A stretch of 47,599 nt of DNA from Aliirhizobium wenxiniae (lineage in GTDB: Bacteria; Pseudomonadota; Alphaproteobacteria; Rhizobiales; Rhizobiaceae), in the NCBI RefSeq assembly GCF_019511445.1, contig NZ_JAEUAN010000033.1:1-47599 (forward strand). The letters are read 5' to 3'. A program made the translations under genes and the position numbers. The notes beneath the pieces are model-generated. The model was not told the DNA's origin. It made no database searches and worked only from the letters and a program-made list of their open reading frames with translations. Positions within the stretch are counted from its first letter, which is position 1, and every line of letters begins with the position of its first letter. Positions 1 through 8,209 of the stretch are shown in pieces.

Positions 1-126
1 ATTTAAAAGTCCCATGTGGATCACTCCGTTGCCCCCGTCGCTCTCCGCGTTGGGGGAAGGTTCACATGGCTCAATTCTCAATGGAAATTATGCGCCTAAC
101 CGGCTCAGTTCTGCGTGGAAACCAAC
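1..126 (+). mobile_element. 3' end of an IS3-family insertion sequence (remnant at window edge)
   Basis: The first six bases read as an Ile codon plus TAA, matching the last codon and stop of the IS3-type transposase fragment that ends at 18764. Bases 99-126 match 18793-18820 at 27 of 28 positions, and in both places the block lies just downstream of the transposase stop, so it is probably the element's right end. An imperfect copy of the same motif lies about 33 bp earlier (68-90). The rest of the element lies outside the window. Confidence 0.6.
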
Positions 127-360
127 AAAACGACCTTTGGCCCGCCCGAACTGGAAATCATCGACGTCGCCTTGAAATCCTGGCGAAATCGGTATGGTTT
201 GAGTAAAGATGACCCCGACGCAGTAATCGCTGCCGATATCTGCCTCAATCTATTCCGCGAAGGGCATAATACACTGCCCGAGCTGGTTCAGGCTATGGAC
301 GGTCACAGGGGACTGACTGATATCGCAATGGATCACGAGCTATCGGAGTTCGGCAACTGA
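115..360 (+). CDS. Small hypothetical protein, possibly 5'-truncated by an IS end
   Basis: 81 codons from a GTG that lies inside the IS3 terminal sequence (99-126). The first residues are therefore encoded by IS DNA, and the native start may be lost. The protein is soluble, with a helical, acidic middle section, no signal peptide and no motif I can name. It resembles the short uncharacterised proteins common on rhizobial replicons. It overlaps the 3' end of the convergent receiver gene by 21 bp. Whether it is expressed is unknown. Confidence 0.45.
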   Translation: METNKTTFGPPELEIIDVALKSWRNRYGLSKDDPDAVIAADICLNLFREGHNTLPELVQAMDGHRGLTDIAMDHELSEFGN

Positions 361-747
361 CCAGGCGCTCATCATCCCATGAATTGTCTCCATAATCTGC
401 TCTTCTCGGTAGGGTTTCGAGAAGAACATGGTTTCGGCAGGAATGAGATTGCCCGGATCCTCGACATGGCCGGAAACGATGATGATTTTGATCGGTGGCC
501 AGCGGTCGCGAATGATAGCTGCGAGCCGCATCCCATCGACGCCACGTGGCATGTCGACATCGGTCATGACAACCCGAATATCGTTGCGGGCTTCTAGGAT
601 TTTTACGGCCTCGGTTGCGTCGGCTGCGGGTATTGCCTCGTAGCCGGCCATCTCGACAAGATCAATTGCTGCCAGCCGCAGCAGCGGCTCGTCCTCTACG
701 ACTAGGACTACAGGTGGTGTGCGCGTTTCTGACATTTCGCTCATCAT
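340..747 (-). CDS. Single-domain response regulator (CheY-like receiver)
   Basis: 135 residues consisting of one receiver domain. Visible features are the acidic pair VVEDE near residue 18, the phospho-acceptor Asp63 in MTDVDMP, and the conserved Lys in FFSKPY. There is no output domain, so it probably acts by protein-protein contact or as a phosphate sink. Its start overlaps the stop of the upstream HWE kinase gene by 4 bp, which implies translational coupling and a cognate pair. It lacks the FATGY motif seen in other receivers of this window. Confidence 0.92.
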   Translation of the reverse strand: MMSEMSETRTPPVVLVVEDEPLLRLAAIDLVEMAGYEAIPAADATEAVKILEARNDIRVVMTDVDMPRGVDGMRLAAIIRDRWPPIKIIIVSGHVEDPGNLIPAETMFFSKPYREEQIMETIHGMMSAWSVAELR

Positions 748-3053
748 GACTGTCGCAACTGGGAGACCAGTCCCCGCATTTCAACTTTCAACCCTTTAGG
801 CTCGTAACTGACGTCGACACCGCCTGTTCCCATGAGGCCGAGACGAATGAGTTTAGAGCCAAAACCTTTGCCGGCAGGTGCTGCAACTGCGGGACCGTCA
901 CTCTCTTGCCATAAAAGGACGAGCGTGTCGTCGCCGTTCCCGGTCTCGGTGCGCCACGTAACTGAAACCCGACCTTTTTCATTGGACCACGCGCCGTATT
1001 TCAGCGCATTGGTGCCGAGCTCATGCATAAGCAGCGCCAGCGACAAAGCGGTCCTCGGGCCAAGCTCAAGGTCGGGCCCTTCGATCTTGTATCGTTCGGG
1101 CAGCGCCATCTGGCGGAGGACTGTGTCCATCACCTGAGTCATGCGCGCCGATGTCCAGTCCTGGCCTAACAACACTTCGTGGGCCTTGGACAAAGCGTGC
1201 AGGCGATTTGTGAAGGCCTCTACCGGCGCCCGATCGGTGATCGGTCTCAGTGTCTGCGTTGCGATCGCCTGGACCATGGCCATGGTATTTTTCAAGCGAT
1301 GACTGATTTCGTGATTGAGGATCTGCTGGTCTTCCTCGGCGCGGATACGGGAGGCAGCTTCACGCGTCCGATCAGCAATCGTTCGCACGAAATCCCGCTC
1401 TTCGGGCGTAAACTCGTGCGGCTTGTCGTAATGGACAAACATAACGCCCACAAACACGCTGTGCTCAATGATCGGAATATTAACCAAGGTAGCTAGCGAG
1501 ATCTGCCGAAAGAGATCGGCGGAGCCCGCAGTGCGTGGATCAATTGTTACATCTGGGATGATTATGTTGTCGCCGCGCTTCAGGTCGTCGATAAAGCTCC
1601 CGTAATCGCGGAAGTGATGGAGCCCTGCAACTGGATCGATGTCTGGAGCGCACCAGCCCGGCAGCATTTGAACGGTCTCGGCGACAGCATCGACCATCCC
1701 GTAGCCCGCGCGAGTTGCGCCCTCAAGGTTGCGCACCATAATTTCAGATGCAGCAAAGGCGACCTCGGTAACAGTCTTGAGCTCCCGGATACGGTCGCCA
1801 AACTCCAGGAAAGCAAGCTGCCTATCCTGCGACTGTTTCTCGAGCGTCGCGTTTCGGGCAATCTTGATATATCCACGAACGGCACCACTCTCCGTTACGA
1901 GCGGCCGGACTGTCCCGTCGAGAAAGGCGTGCGTGCCATCTGCCCGGATATGCCAGCGCCGGTCTATTGCGACGCCTTTCTCCGCGGCCCTGGCGAGCTC
2001 GAGATCGGGAATGCCCGCAGCTTGATCTTCGATCGTAAAAATGTCCGAAAACGGCCGTCCCATCATCTCGGCTTCTGTGCGGCCGAATGTCTCTTCTGCC
2101 CCGCCATACCAGCTCGAAATCCGGCCGTCGAGATCAGTTGTCACAATGACATAGTCCTTAGCCCCTTGTATCAGCACTCTCAGCCGCTCTTCGCTCTGTT
2201 GCAGAGCTTCCACTGCGGACATGCGCTCGGTGACGTCCAGGAACATGGTAATGAACGTGTCTTCGCCCGTGGCTTGAATGAACCCGTCAAGCCAGCGACC
2301 GAGGGAGTCTACGGACCGGGTAAACCGCTTCGACTCGCCGGTCGCTATCACCTCGGCGACGTCGGTGACCCAGTCATCCTCGATCCCTGGAAGTACCTCG
2401 CGGATTGTCCTGCCAACGGGCGGTTCTGTCGAAATCCCAACAAGCTGAGCCCAGGCTGGGTTCACATTATCGTGGCGCCAGTCAACGATGTTGCCTGTGG
2501 GGTCGCGAATGACAGTGCCAAGAACAATCCCTTCTTCGAGCTGGTGAAACAGGTTGCTCCAGCGCCGGTCCGAGACAAGCGCGGCAATGTGGTTGCTGGC
2601 GATCTTTCCGAACTGCTTCAGCAGGCCAAGTTCAGACAGGCTCCAGTCTCTCGGTTGCCCATCTATTGCAGCGATCGCTCCGATGATCGTGCCGTCCGGG
2701 AGGTTTACGGGGACACCCATGTATGAAACTACACCCAGGTCTCCAATAGCGAGGTTGTCGCGAACACGCTCGTGCAGGGTCGCGTCTCCGACGATGAAAG
2801 GCTGCTTGTCATCGACCACATGTTGGCAGAATGAGTGCGTCAGCGGCGTTTCCCCGCGCTCCGCCCAGGGTGCGGGCAGCCCGACATGTGCCGCGAACAC
2901 CTGCCTGTCTTCGTCGAGAATAGATACAATCGCAACGGGACAGTGCAACGCCGTCTTTACGGTCTCTACGATGTCGTTAAACTCTGACTTATGGTGAGGC
3001 TCGAACAATCCGGCATTGCGCGCGGCACGAATGCGTTTGGTTGTATTTAGCAA
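744..3053 (-). CDS. Sensor histidine kinase, HWE family (GAF-PAS-PAS-GAF-HWE)
   Basis: 769 residues with no membrane segment, so a cytosolic sensor. Domains in order: GAF (about 20-160), PAS (165-280), PAS (288-405), GAF (415-565), then an HWE transmitter. The phospho-accepting His is in ISHRLKN. The N-box is HELGTNALKYGA, and the defining W-x-E is in LLWQESDGP, followed by a KGFGSKLI G-box. The start is a TTG at 3053, because no ATG or GTG lies suitably upstream and the GAF domain begins soon after. The ligand is unknown. It probably phosphorylates the coupled receiver at 340-747. Confidence 0.93.
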   Translation of the reverse strand: MLNTTKRIRAARNAGLFEPHHKSEFNDIVETVKTALHCPVAIVSILDEDRQVFAAHVGLPAPWAERGETPLTHSFCQHVVDDKQPFIVGDATLHERVRDNLAIGDLGVVSYMGVPVNLPDGTIIGAIAAIDGQPRDWSLSELGLLKQFGKIASNHIAALVSDRRWSNLFHQLEEGIVLGTVIRDPTGNIVDWRHDNVNPAWAQLVGISTEPPVGRTIREVLPGIEDDWVTDVAEVIATGESKRFTRSVDSLGRWLDGFIQATGEDTFITMFLDVTERMSAVEALQQSEERLRVLIQGAKDYVIVTTDLDGRISSWYGGAEETFGRTEAEMMGRPFSDIFTIEDQAAGIPDLELARAAEKGVAIDRRWHIRADGTHAFLDGTVRPLVTESGAVRGYIKIARNATLEKQSQDRQLAFLEFGDRIRELKTVTEVAFAASEIMVRNLEGATRAGYGMVDAVAETVQMLPGWCAPDIDPVAGLHHFRDYGSFIDDLKRGDNIIIPDVTIDPRTAGSADLFRQISLATLVNIPIIEHSVFVGVMFVHYDKPHEFTPEERDFVRTIADRTREAASRIRAEEDQQILNHEISHRLKNTMAMVQAIATQTLRPITDRAPVEAFTNRLHALSKAHEVLLGQDWTSARMTQVMDTVLRQMALPERYKIEGPDLELGPRTALSLALLMHELGTNALKYGAWSNEKGRVSVTWRTETGNGDDTLVLLWQESDGPAVAAPAGKGFGSKLIRLGLMGTGGVDVSYEPKGLKVEMRGLVSQLRQS

Positions 3054-3545
3054 GTGCGCGAGTACCTCATGTGATGTTCGGTCAAGTGTTCGGACAGATA
3101 TTATTTTGCCGTCACGTTTCTAGATGGGAGATCGGGTAGAAAAGACAATTGCGGATCTAGGATGAATCGGCATAACCAAAGACGCTTGCTCTAAGACTTC
3201 AAATGCGGGCAGAGCACGTTCGGACAGGAAACTCGCGCTTGGACACGCTTTTTGCCTTCCGTGCATTTCGATGGCCTCGCTTCAAAGAGGCTGGTTCGGC
3301 TGATGGCTGAGAGGTCATGGCAGACGACTTAGCGTATGTCCCAGCGCCAGCACACTTGCTTTTCTTTCGAATACCGGACGCAAATTCGCGGTATGACGGT
3401 GAAAGTGACGGCATCCAAAAGAAAAGTTCACGTCAATGAGCTGCGGACCTCGAATGCGTGAGGAGAAGTCTTTGTGTTAACGCAAACGGTTCGCGTCATG
3501 GCCAGAGCCTGAATCGCCACCCTGGAGGCCCATAAGCAATAGAAT
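3054..3545. other. Intergenic region without a convincing gene
   Basis: About 490 bp between two kinase/receiver operons that both read leftward. It should hold the promoter of the HWE kinase gene, but I see no GGAAC-type or clear TTGACA-type promoter. A 71-codon minus-strand ORF (3199-3414) is basic and low in complexity, with no recognisable motif, and I do not call it. Confidence 0.5.
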
Positions 3546-3959
3546 TCATGCCGCCTGAGCGGAGCTCGCGAGGACGAGGCTCGGGGGCACTTGTGCGCCA
3601 CGCATCCCACCGACATAGGCTACCAGATAGGTGAGAGCGTTCTGGAACCCGTTGACAGTGTAGGGCTTCTCGATGCCGCCAATCGCACCCGCGTAGTCGT
3701 CGGGTATTCGCTTGAGGTTTCCCGACACGAACACATAGGGCACGCCTTGCGATGCCAGCTCCCTGCCGACATCAATGCCTGTCGGGCCATCCAGTAGCTG
3801 GATGTCGACGAACGCAAACTCTGGAGCCGCGGCTCCGATCAGTTCTTTCGCAGTTTTGCTCTCAGCGGCAAGGCCAACCACTTCGTGACCAGCGGCCTCG
3901 AGTTCGCTTTCCATTTCCAGCGCCAACAGCGCCTCGTCTTCCACGATCATGATACGCAT
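3546..3959 (-). CDS. Single-domain response regulator paired with the LOV kinase
   Basis: 137 residues. The receiver core runs from MIVEDE at residue 4, through Asp52 in AFVDIQLLDG, to the Lys of GGIEKPY. The late strand reads YVFVSGN, a divergent relative of the FATGY motif. The last 20 residues are an Ala/Ser-rich tail with no domain. Only 3 bases separate it from the upstream LOV-kinase stop, so the two are almost certainly co-transcribed and act as a pair. Confidence 0.92.
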   Translation of the reverse strand: MRIMIVEDEALLALEMESELEAAGHEVVGLAAESKTAKELIGAAAPEFAFVDIQLLDGPTGIDVGRELASQGVPYVFVSGNLKRIPDDYAGAIGGIEKPYTVNGFQNALTYLVAYVGGMRGAQVPPSLVLASSAQAA

Positions 3960-3962
3960 TCT

Positions 3963-5078
3963 TCAGTCCTTATGTTCGTCAACGAGAAGGGTGATGCGGA
4001 CGTCCGTCCGATGGCCTTCGACGGTCTTCTCGATCTTGGCACCCAGCTGTCGTGCGGAAGTCTCAAGCATCATGGCGCTGAACGCTTGTTCTTCCCTATC
4101 TGCTTCTACTGGGGATACCGTATCGGAGACCCTGATCAGGAAGTGCCCGTTCAGCCGCCGGACCTCGAGATGTATTTCGCCGCCACCGTCACCCAGTCCG
4201 CGCCGCACGGCATCGCCGATCAGTTCGTTGACCACCAACGCGATGGGAGAGGCCTTAGCGGCGGGAACGACGACTTCGTGCAAATCCGTGGTTACGCGGA
4301 TATCGCTCCGCCTTAGTGCGCTAACTAGGTCGTGGACCAGCTCCTGCGCGAAGTCGGCGACGTCGAAATGCCCAACGTCATCGTCGTTTAGTAGCTTGCG
4401 CTGCACGGTACTCAGCGCCTCAACGCGGTTGAGAACCGACCGGAGTGTCTTTCGGGCAGTGTCATCCTCCGACATGCGCGCTTGGAGCTTGACGATGGAC
4501 GCGATGGTTAAGAGGTTGTTCTTAACCCGATGATCAACCTCATGAACCAGGAGGGTCTTCGCCTTAAGTGCGTTCGTCAGGTCGGCGGTGCGATCAGCAA
4601 CCTCTTCTTCTGCAATATGGCGGGCGCGCGCCAGCTCCGCCTCCTTGCTCTTAATGTTTGTAAAGTCGAGCTGAGAGGCGAAAAAGTAGATGACCTCGCC
4701 CGCCTCGTTTCGGACCGGACTAACGAAGAGTGCGTTCCAGAACGGCGAGCCATCCTTGCGGTAGTTCAGGATGTCGATAGAAAGGTCTGCCTCCGCAGCA
4801 ATGGCCTGCCTGATTTTGGCAATGGCTTCAGGGTCCGTGTCTGTGCCTTGCAGCAGGCGGCAGTTGCGGCCGATCAGCTCTTCTTCACTATATCCCGAAA
4901 GCTGACAAAAGGCAGTGTTGCAAAAGATAATCGGATTGTCGTCCTGGCGGGGATCCGTGATCAGCATTGGCATGCGGGTTGCCTTGAACGCTGCCGCGAA
5001 CGGGTCTTCCGACATGTGTTCGGCGAGAAGTCGTTGGCCTGCCTCGCGTGCAAGACGGGTCTGTTGCGTATCGTTCAT
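3963..5078 (-). CDS. LOV-domain (blue-light) sensor histidine kinase, HisKA_2 type
   Basis: 371 residues. A LOV/PAS domain (about 25-145) carries the flavin-adduct motif GRNCRLLQG with the photoactive Cys at residue 73. It is followed by a helical linker and a HisKA_2 transmitter with His183 in VDHRVKNNL. LOV domains of this kind bind FMN and form a cysteinyl adduct under blue light. The N-box reads VVNELIGDAVRRG, so the usual second Asn is Asp, which could weaken ATP/Mg binding or change its output. It is transcribed divergently from the bacteriophytochrome gene across 208 bp. Its receiver follows immediately. Confidence 0.93.
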   Translation of the reverse strand: MNDTQQTRLAREAGQRLLAEHMSEDPFAAAFKATRMPMLITDPRQDDNPIIFCNTAFCQLSGYSEEELIGRNCRLLQGTDTDPEAIAKIRQAIAAEADLSIDILNYRKDGSPFWNALFVSPVRNEAGEVIYFFASQLDFTNIKSKEAELARARHIAEEEVADRTADLTNALKAKTLLVHEVDHRVKNNLLTIASIVKLQARMSEDDTARKTLRSVLNRVEALSTVQRKLLNDDDVGHFDVADFAQELVHDLVSALRRSDIRVTTDLHEVVVPAAKASPIALVVNELIGDAVRRGLGDGGGEIHLEVRRLNGHFLIRVSDTVSPVEADREEQAFSAMMLETSARQLGAKIEKTVEGHRTDVRITLLVDEHKD

Positions 5079-5286
5079 TCGGGTGTCCGATCGAGTGCAG
5101 GGTCAACGGGTAACTAATGATGCCGCCGATAACGTCAATACACGCGTTTCACTAATAGGTTACTTCAGCCGCAACCCGTGGTTTTTGATCGTCATTCCAG
5201 CTTGTGCTAATCAACGGAGGAAACGCCGGTCTCCTGCAGGCGTCGTCGGCATTGCCGGCTTGTTAGACAACGCGCAAAGGCACGCT

Positions 5287-7404
5287 ATGCTTCAACAAAA
5301 CGTCACGGCCTGCGATGTCGAGCCGATCCATGTTCCAGGCACGATCCAGCCGCACGGCATCATGCTGATCGCAGACGCCCGCTCACTTGTTTGCGTAGGT
5401 GAGGCTGGCGACGTTGAGGGCATCCTTGGACGAGCCGCCGTCGGCCGCCAGCTCGGTGATATCCTCGGAGCATCCGCTTTTGGACGGATGTCAGCCATCA
5501 CCACCGGGCATCTCGCCGTCCTTGGTCGGATCGTGGGGAGGGTTCTCCCCCTGAATGCCGTGGCCTACCGCTCGGGTGAATTCGCCGTCGTCGAAATGGA
5601 CCTGGCCGAGGAAACGGCCGTAGAGGCGGTTCCCTATCTTGTCGATCTCGACGCCGCCAGCGCCCGCTTCGAGCGATCCGCCAGCGTCTCCGAACTCTGT
5701 CGAAGTGCCGCGACGGTGTTCCGCGATCTAACGGGCTACGATCGTGTGATGGTCTACCAGTTCCTCGACGACGACGCAGGTGTCGTAGTCGGCGAAAGCG
5801 TGGCGCCTGGAAACTACAACTTCATGAACCACCATTTCCCTGCTTCGGACATCCCAAAGCAGGCGAGGGCGCTTTACCTCCGAAACAAGGTCAGGGTCAT
5901 CCCGGACGTGGACTACGTGCCGCAGCCAATCACCTCGGACAGGGATCTGCGGGACATCGACCTCAGCGACTCTGCGCTCCGCAGTGTCTCGCCGATCCAT
6001 ATCCAGTATCTGCAGAACATGGGCGTGAAGGCCTCGGCGTCCTTCTCCATCATCAAGGACAATGTCCTGTGGGGCCTGATCGCCTGTCATCACCACCAGC
6101 CGCGGACGATTCCGCTCACCGCTCGAATGGGTTGCCAGACGCTCGCGAACTCGCTGGCCCGCAAGATCAAGGCCAAGGAGGACGCCCAGCTTCACCGCGA
6201 GCGCATTCGCCTGCGCTCGCTCGAAGACGGTATTCTCGCTCTACTCGGACCGGAGAACTCCCTGGACGAGCTATTCGCCAAGTCTGGCGAAAAGATCGCC
6301 AGGATGCTATATGCCGATGGGTTTGCGGCGGTGCAGGGGGACGAACTCTACGTCCACGGCAAGACGCCTGATCCGATAGACATCCGCAAACTCGCTGACC
6401 ACCTCAAGGTCCCGGCATCCCAGCAGACCTACGCGACGGCAAGTCTCTCTTCCAAATGGGACGAGGCGTCGGCCTACATGGACGTGGCCAGCGGCGTGCT
6501 GGCGGTCACCATGTCGACCGAGGTGCCGACGATCCTGATGTGGTTCCGGGCTGAACACGTCGAAGTTCTCAAATGGGCGGGCAACCCGCACAAGGACACG
6601 GCGCATGACCCCGCCGCGGTCCTGACGCCGCGCTCGTCGTTTGAGGCGTGGAGCGAGAGTGTCCGAGGCAAGGCTCGGCCCTGGACGCATGCGGAGGTGG
6701 AGTCTGCCGGTCGTGCCGTGCGTCTGATGCTCGAACATCGCAACAATCAGCGTCTTCGCGAGCTTAATCGCGAGCTGACCATCAGCCTGCGTGAGAACCA
6801 AGGCTTGGTCTCCCAGAAGGACTACCTTCTGAAGGAGGTCAACCATCGTGTACAGAACTCGCTTCAACTTGTCTCCGCGTTCCTACGTCTGCAGGCCAGG
6901 GGCGCGACGAACGACGAGGTGAAGCATAACCTTGACGAAGCGCAAAAGCGGCTGAACGCCGTGGCGCTCGTCCATCGGCGTCTCTACCAGGACGAAAGCG
7001 TCGAGATCATCGACCTCTCGCGCTACATCGAGAGCCTGATCGAGGACATGACGTCCACGATGGATTCCGATTGGCGTGACAATCTGGAGCTTGATCTCGC
7101 GCCGATCCTGATCGCGACCGACAAGGCCGTCAATGTCGGTCTGGTCCTCACGGAACTCGTCATCAACGCGCAGAAATACGCCTACGACGGCGCACCGGGG
7201 CCACTTGCCATCAAGCTCGAGCAGCACCGCAACTCGTTGCGCCTGATCGTCTCCGATGTCGGCCGTGGCAAGACGAAGTCGGCCAAGTCGAATGGTTTCG
7301 GATCGCGCATCCTCACTGCCATCATGGACCGTCTCAAAGGGAATATCGACGAAGAGGACAACGCGCCGGGACTGCGGGTCATCGTGACCGCGCCGATCCA
7401 GTGA
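5287..7404 (+). CDS. bphP: Bacteriophytochrome histidine kinase (PAS-GAF-PHY-HisKA_2)
   Basis: 705 residues. It is a red/far-red photoreceptor that should bind biliverdin through Cys9 in the conserved CDVEPIHVPG start. The GAF domain has the chromophore-pocket motif FPASDIPKQAR with Asp188, and the conserved His in SPIHIQYLQNMGV. A PHY domain follows (about 320-500), then a HisKA_2 transmitter (EVNHRVQNSLQ) and an ATPase domain with TELVINAQKYA. ATG 5287 is preferred over upstream in-frame codons because AAAGG lies six bases ahead and the Cys falls where the family places it. No receiver follows, so it may share the LOV-kinase receiver or signal elsewhere. Confidence 0.95.
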   Translation: MLQQNVTACDVEPIHVPGTIQPHGIMLIADARSLVCVGEAGDVEGILGRAAVGRQLGDILGASAFGRMSAITTGHLAVLGRIVGRVLPLNAVAYRSGEFAVVEMDLAEETAVEAVPYLVDLDAASARFERSASVSELCRSAATVFRDLTGYDRVMVYQFLDDDAGVVVGESVAPGNYNFMNHHFPASDIPKQARALYLRNKVRVIPDVDYVPQPITSDRDLRDIDLSDSALRSVSPIHIQYLQNMGVKASASFSIIKDNVLWGLIACHHHQPRTIPLTARMGCQTLANSLARKIKAKEDAQLHRERIRLRSLEDGILALLGPENSLDELFAKSGEKIARMLYADGFAAVQGDELYVHGKTPDPIDIRKLADHLKVPASQQTYATASLSSKWDEASAYMDVASGVLAVTMSTEVPTILMWFRAEHVEVLKWAGNPHKDTAHDPAAVLTPRSSFEAWSESVRGKARPWTHAEVESAGRAVRLMLEHRNNQRLRELNRELTISLRENQGLVSQKDYLLKEVNHRVQNSLQLVSAFLRLQARGATNDEVKHNLDEAQKRLNAVALVHRRLYQDESVEIIDLSRYIESLIEDMTSTMDSDWRDNLELDLAPILIATDKAVNVGLVLTELVINAQKYAYDGAPGPLAIKLEQHRNSLRLIVSDVGRGKTKSAKSNGFGSRILTAIMDRLKGNIDEEDNAPGLRVIVTAPIQ

Positions 7405-7558
7405 TGAAGTGGGGCGCCTAATCAAGATCGGTTTCCCGTTTGACGGATTGCTTGCGGAAATCTGCGCCACTGCATCGCGTCCGCCGCTTGTGAGCCGTGA
7501 CGCGGTCTCGGTCGAGGCGATCTTGTCGCGACTGGCCATCATCGCGAAGTGTGAGGCG

Positions 7559-7951
7559 TCACTGACGAAAACGATTGAACCAGAAACCGCTGCTATCACT
7601 CAGCTCGAAGACGGCACCAGTAAAGATTGAAGGGGTCCCGGCTTCGTCACGAAGACATCGACCGTAAGCTCCCACTCGCACAATTGACCGTCTGCGCTTA
7701 ACGCTAAATGTGATCGTATCGAATTTGCCGCTCAAAATAGTTGCATGCGTTCGCCTTGCGGCCTTCTCTCGGTCTTCTTCAAAGATAAGATTGATTATGC
7801 TTTCGATGTTCATTCCTCTAGCGAGTTTACCGGGGTCAAGGCCATAGATGGCTGCGTAATTTTCATCTGCAACAAGTCTGTTGTCAAAGAGGCTCCAACT
7901 GAACAGGCCAAGAGAAGGTAATCCAAACTCTGGAAACGAATGGTCTGGCAA
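7559..7951 (-). CDS. Stand-alone PAS-domain protein
   Basis: 130 residues forming one PAS fold (about 12-125): a WSLFDNRLVADENYAAIYGL start, a central acidic helix (FEEDREKAARR), and a strand pair ending in FTGAVFELSD. There is no kinase or other output domain. It may be a small sensor or adaptor, or the N-terminal remainder of a former kinase. It reads leftward into the space after the bacteriophytochrome gene. The ligand is unknown. Confidence 0.75.
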   Translation of the reverse strand: MPDHSFPEFGLPSLGLFSWSLFDNRLVADENYAAIYGLDPGKLARGMNIESIINLIFEEDREKAARRTHATILSGKFDTITFSVKRRRSIVRVGAYGRCLRDEAGTPSIFTGAVFELSDSSGFWFNRFRQ

Positions 7952-8209
7952 CGGTGTCCTCCTGTATCTTGCGTAATCGCACCACTCGTCATCGGAGTAT
8001 AGTGCACGCCATTACAGTGGAAAGTACCGTCGCGAAGGGATTGTCGTTCGCGTCGAAGAGGAAAAGGATGCTCCCGCCTTAGACGAATTCAGGGCCTCGC
8101 GAAAAGTTTTCGCCGGTCGCCGCCGCCCTCGGAAACGGGGGGTTATCCACAAGCATCAAACTGCTTGAACCCCATCGCAACCTCTATAAAAGTTACAATC
8201 TGTTAGTCA

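Noticed and set aside
1614..2726. 370-codon ORF on the plus strand opposite the HWE kinase
   Set aside because: It lies wholly antisense to a clear GAF-PAS-HWE kinase and has no domain of its own; long shadow frames are common in GC-rich DNA.
3199..3414. 71-codon minus-strand ORF in the 3054-3545 gap
   Set aside because: Basic, low-complexity composition, no good ribosome site and no motif; a real gene cannot be excluded.
7409..7630. 73-codon plus-strand ORF after the bacteriophytochrome gene
   Set aside because: GTG start without a clear ribosome site, runs 72 bp into the convergent PAS gene, and shows no family features.
8030..8170. Open plus-strand frame before the HWE kinase at 8210
   Set aside because: It looks mildly protein-like (VEEEKDAPALDEF) but lacks a start codon with a ribosome site and a recognisable family.
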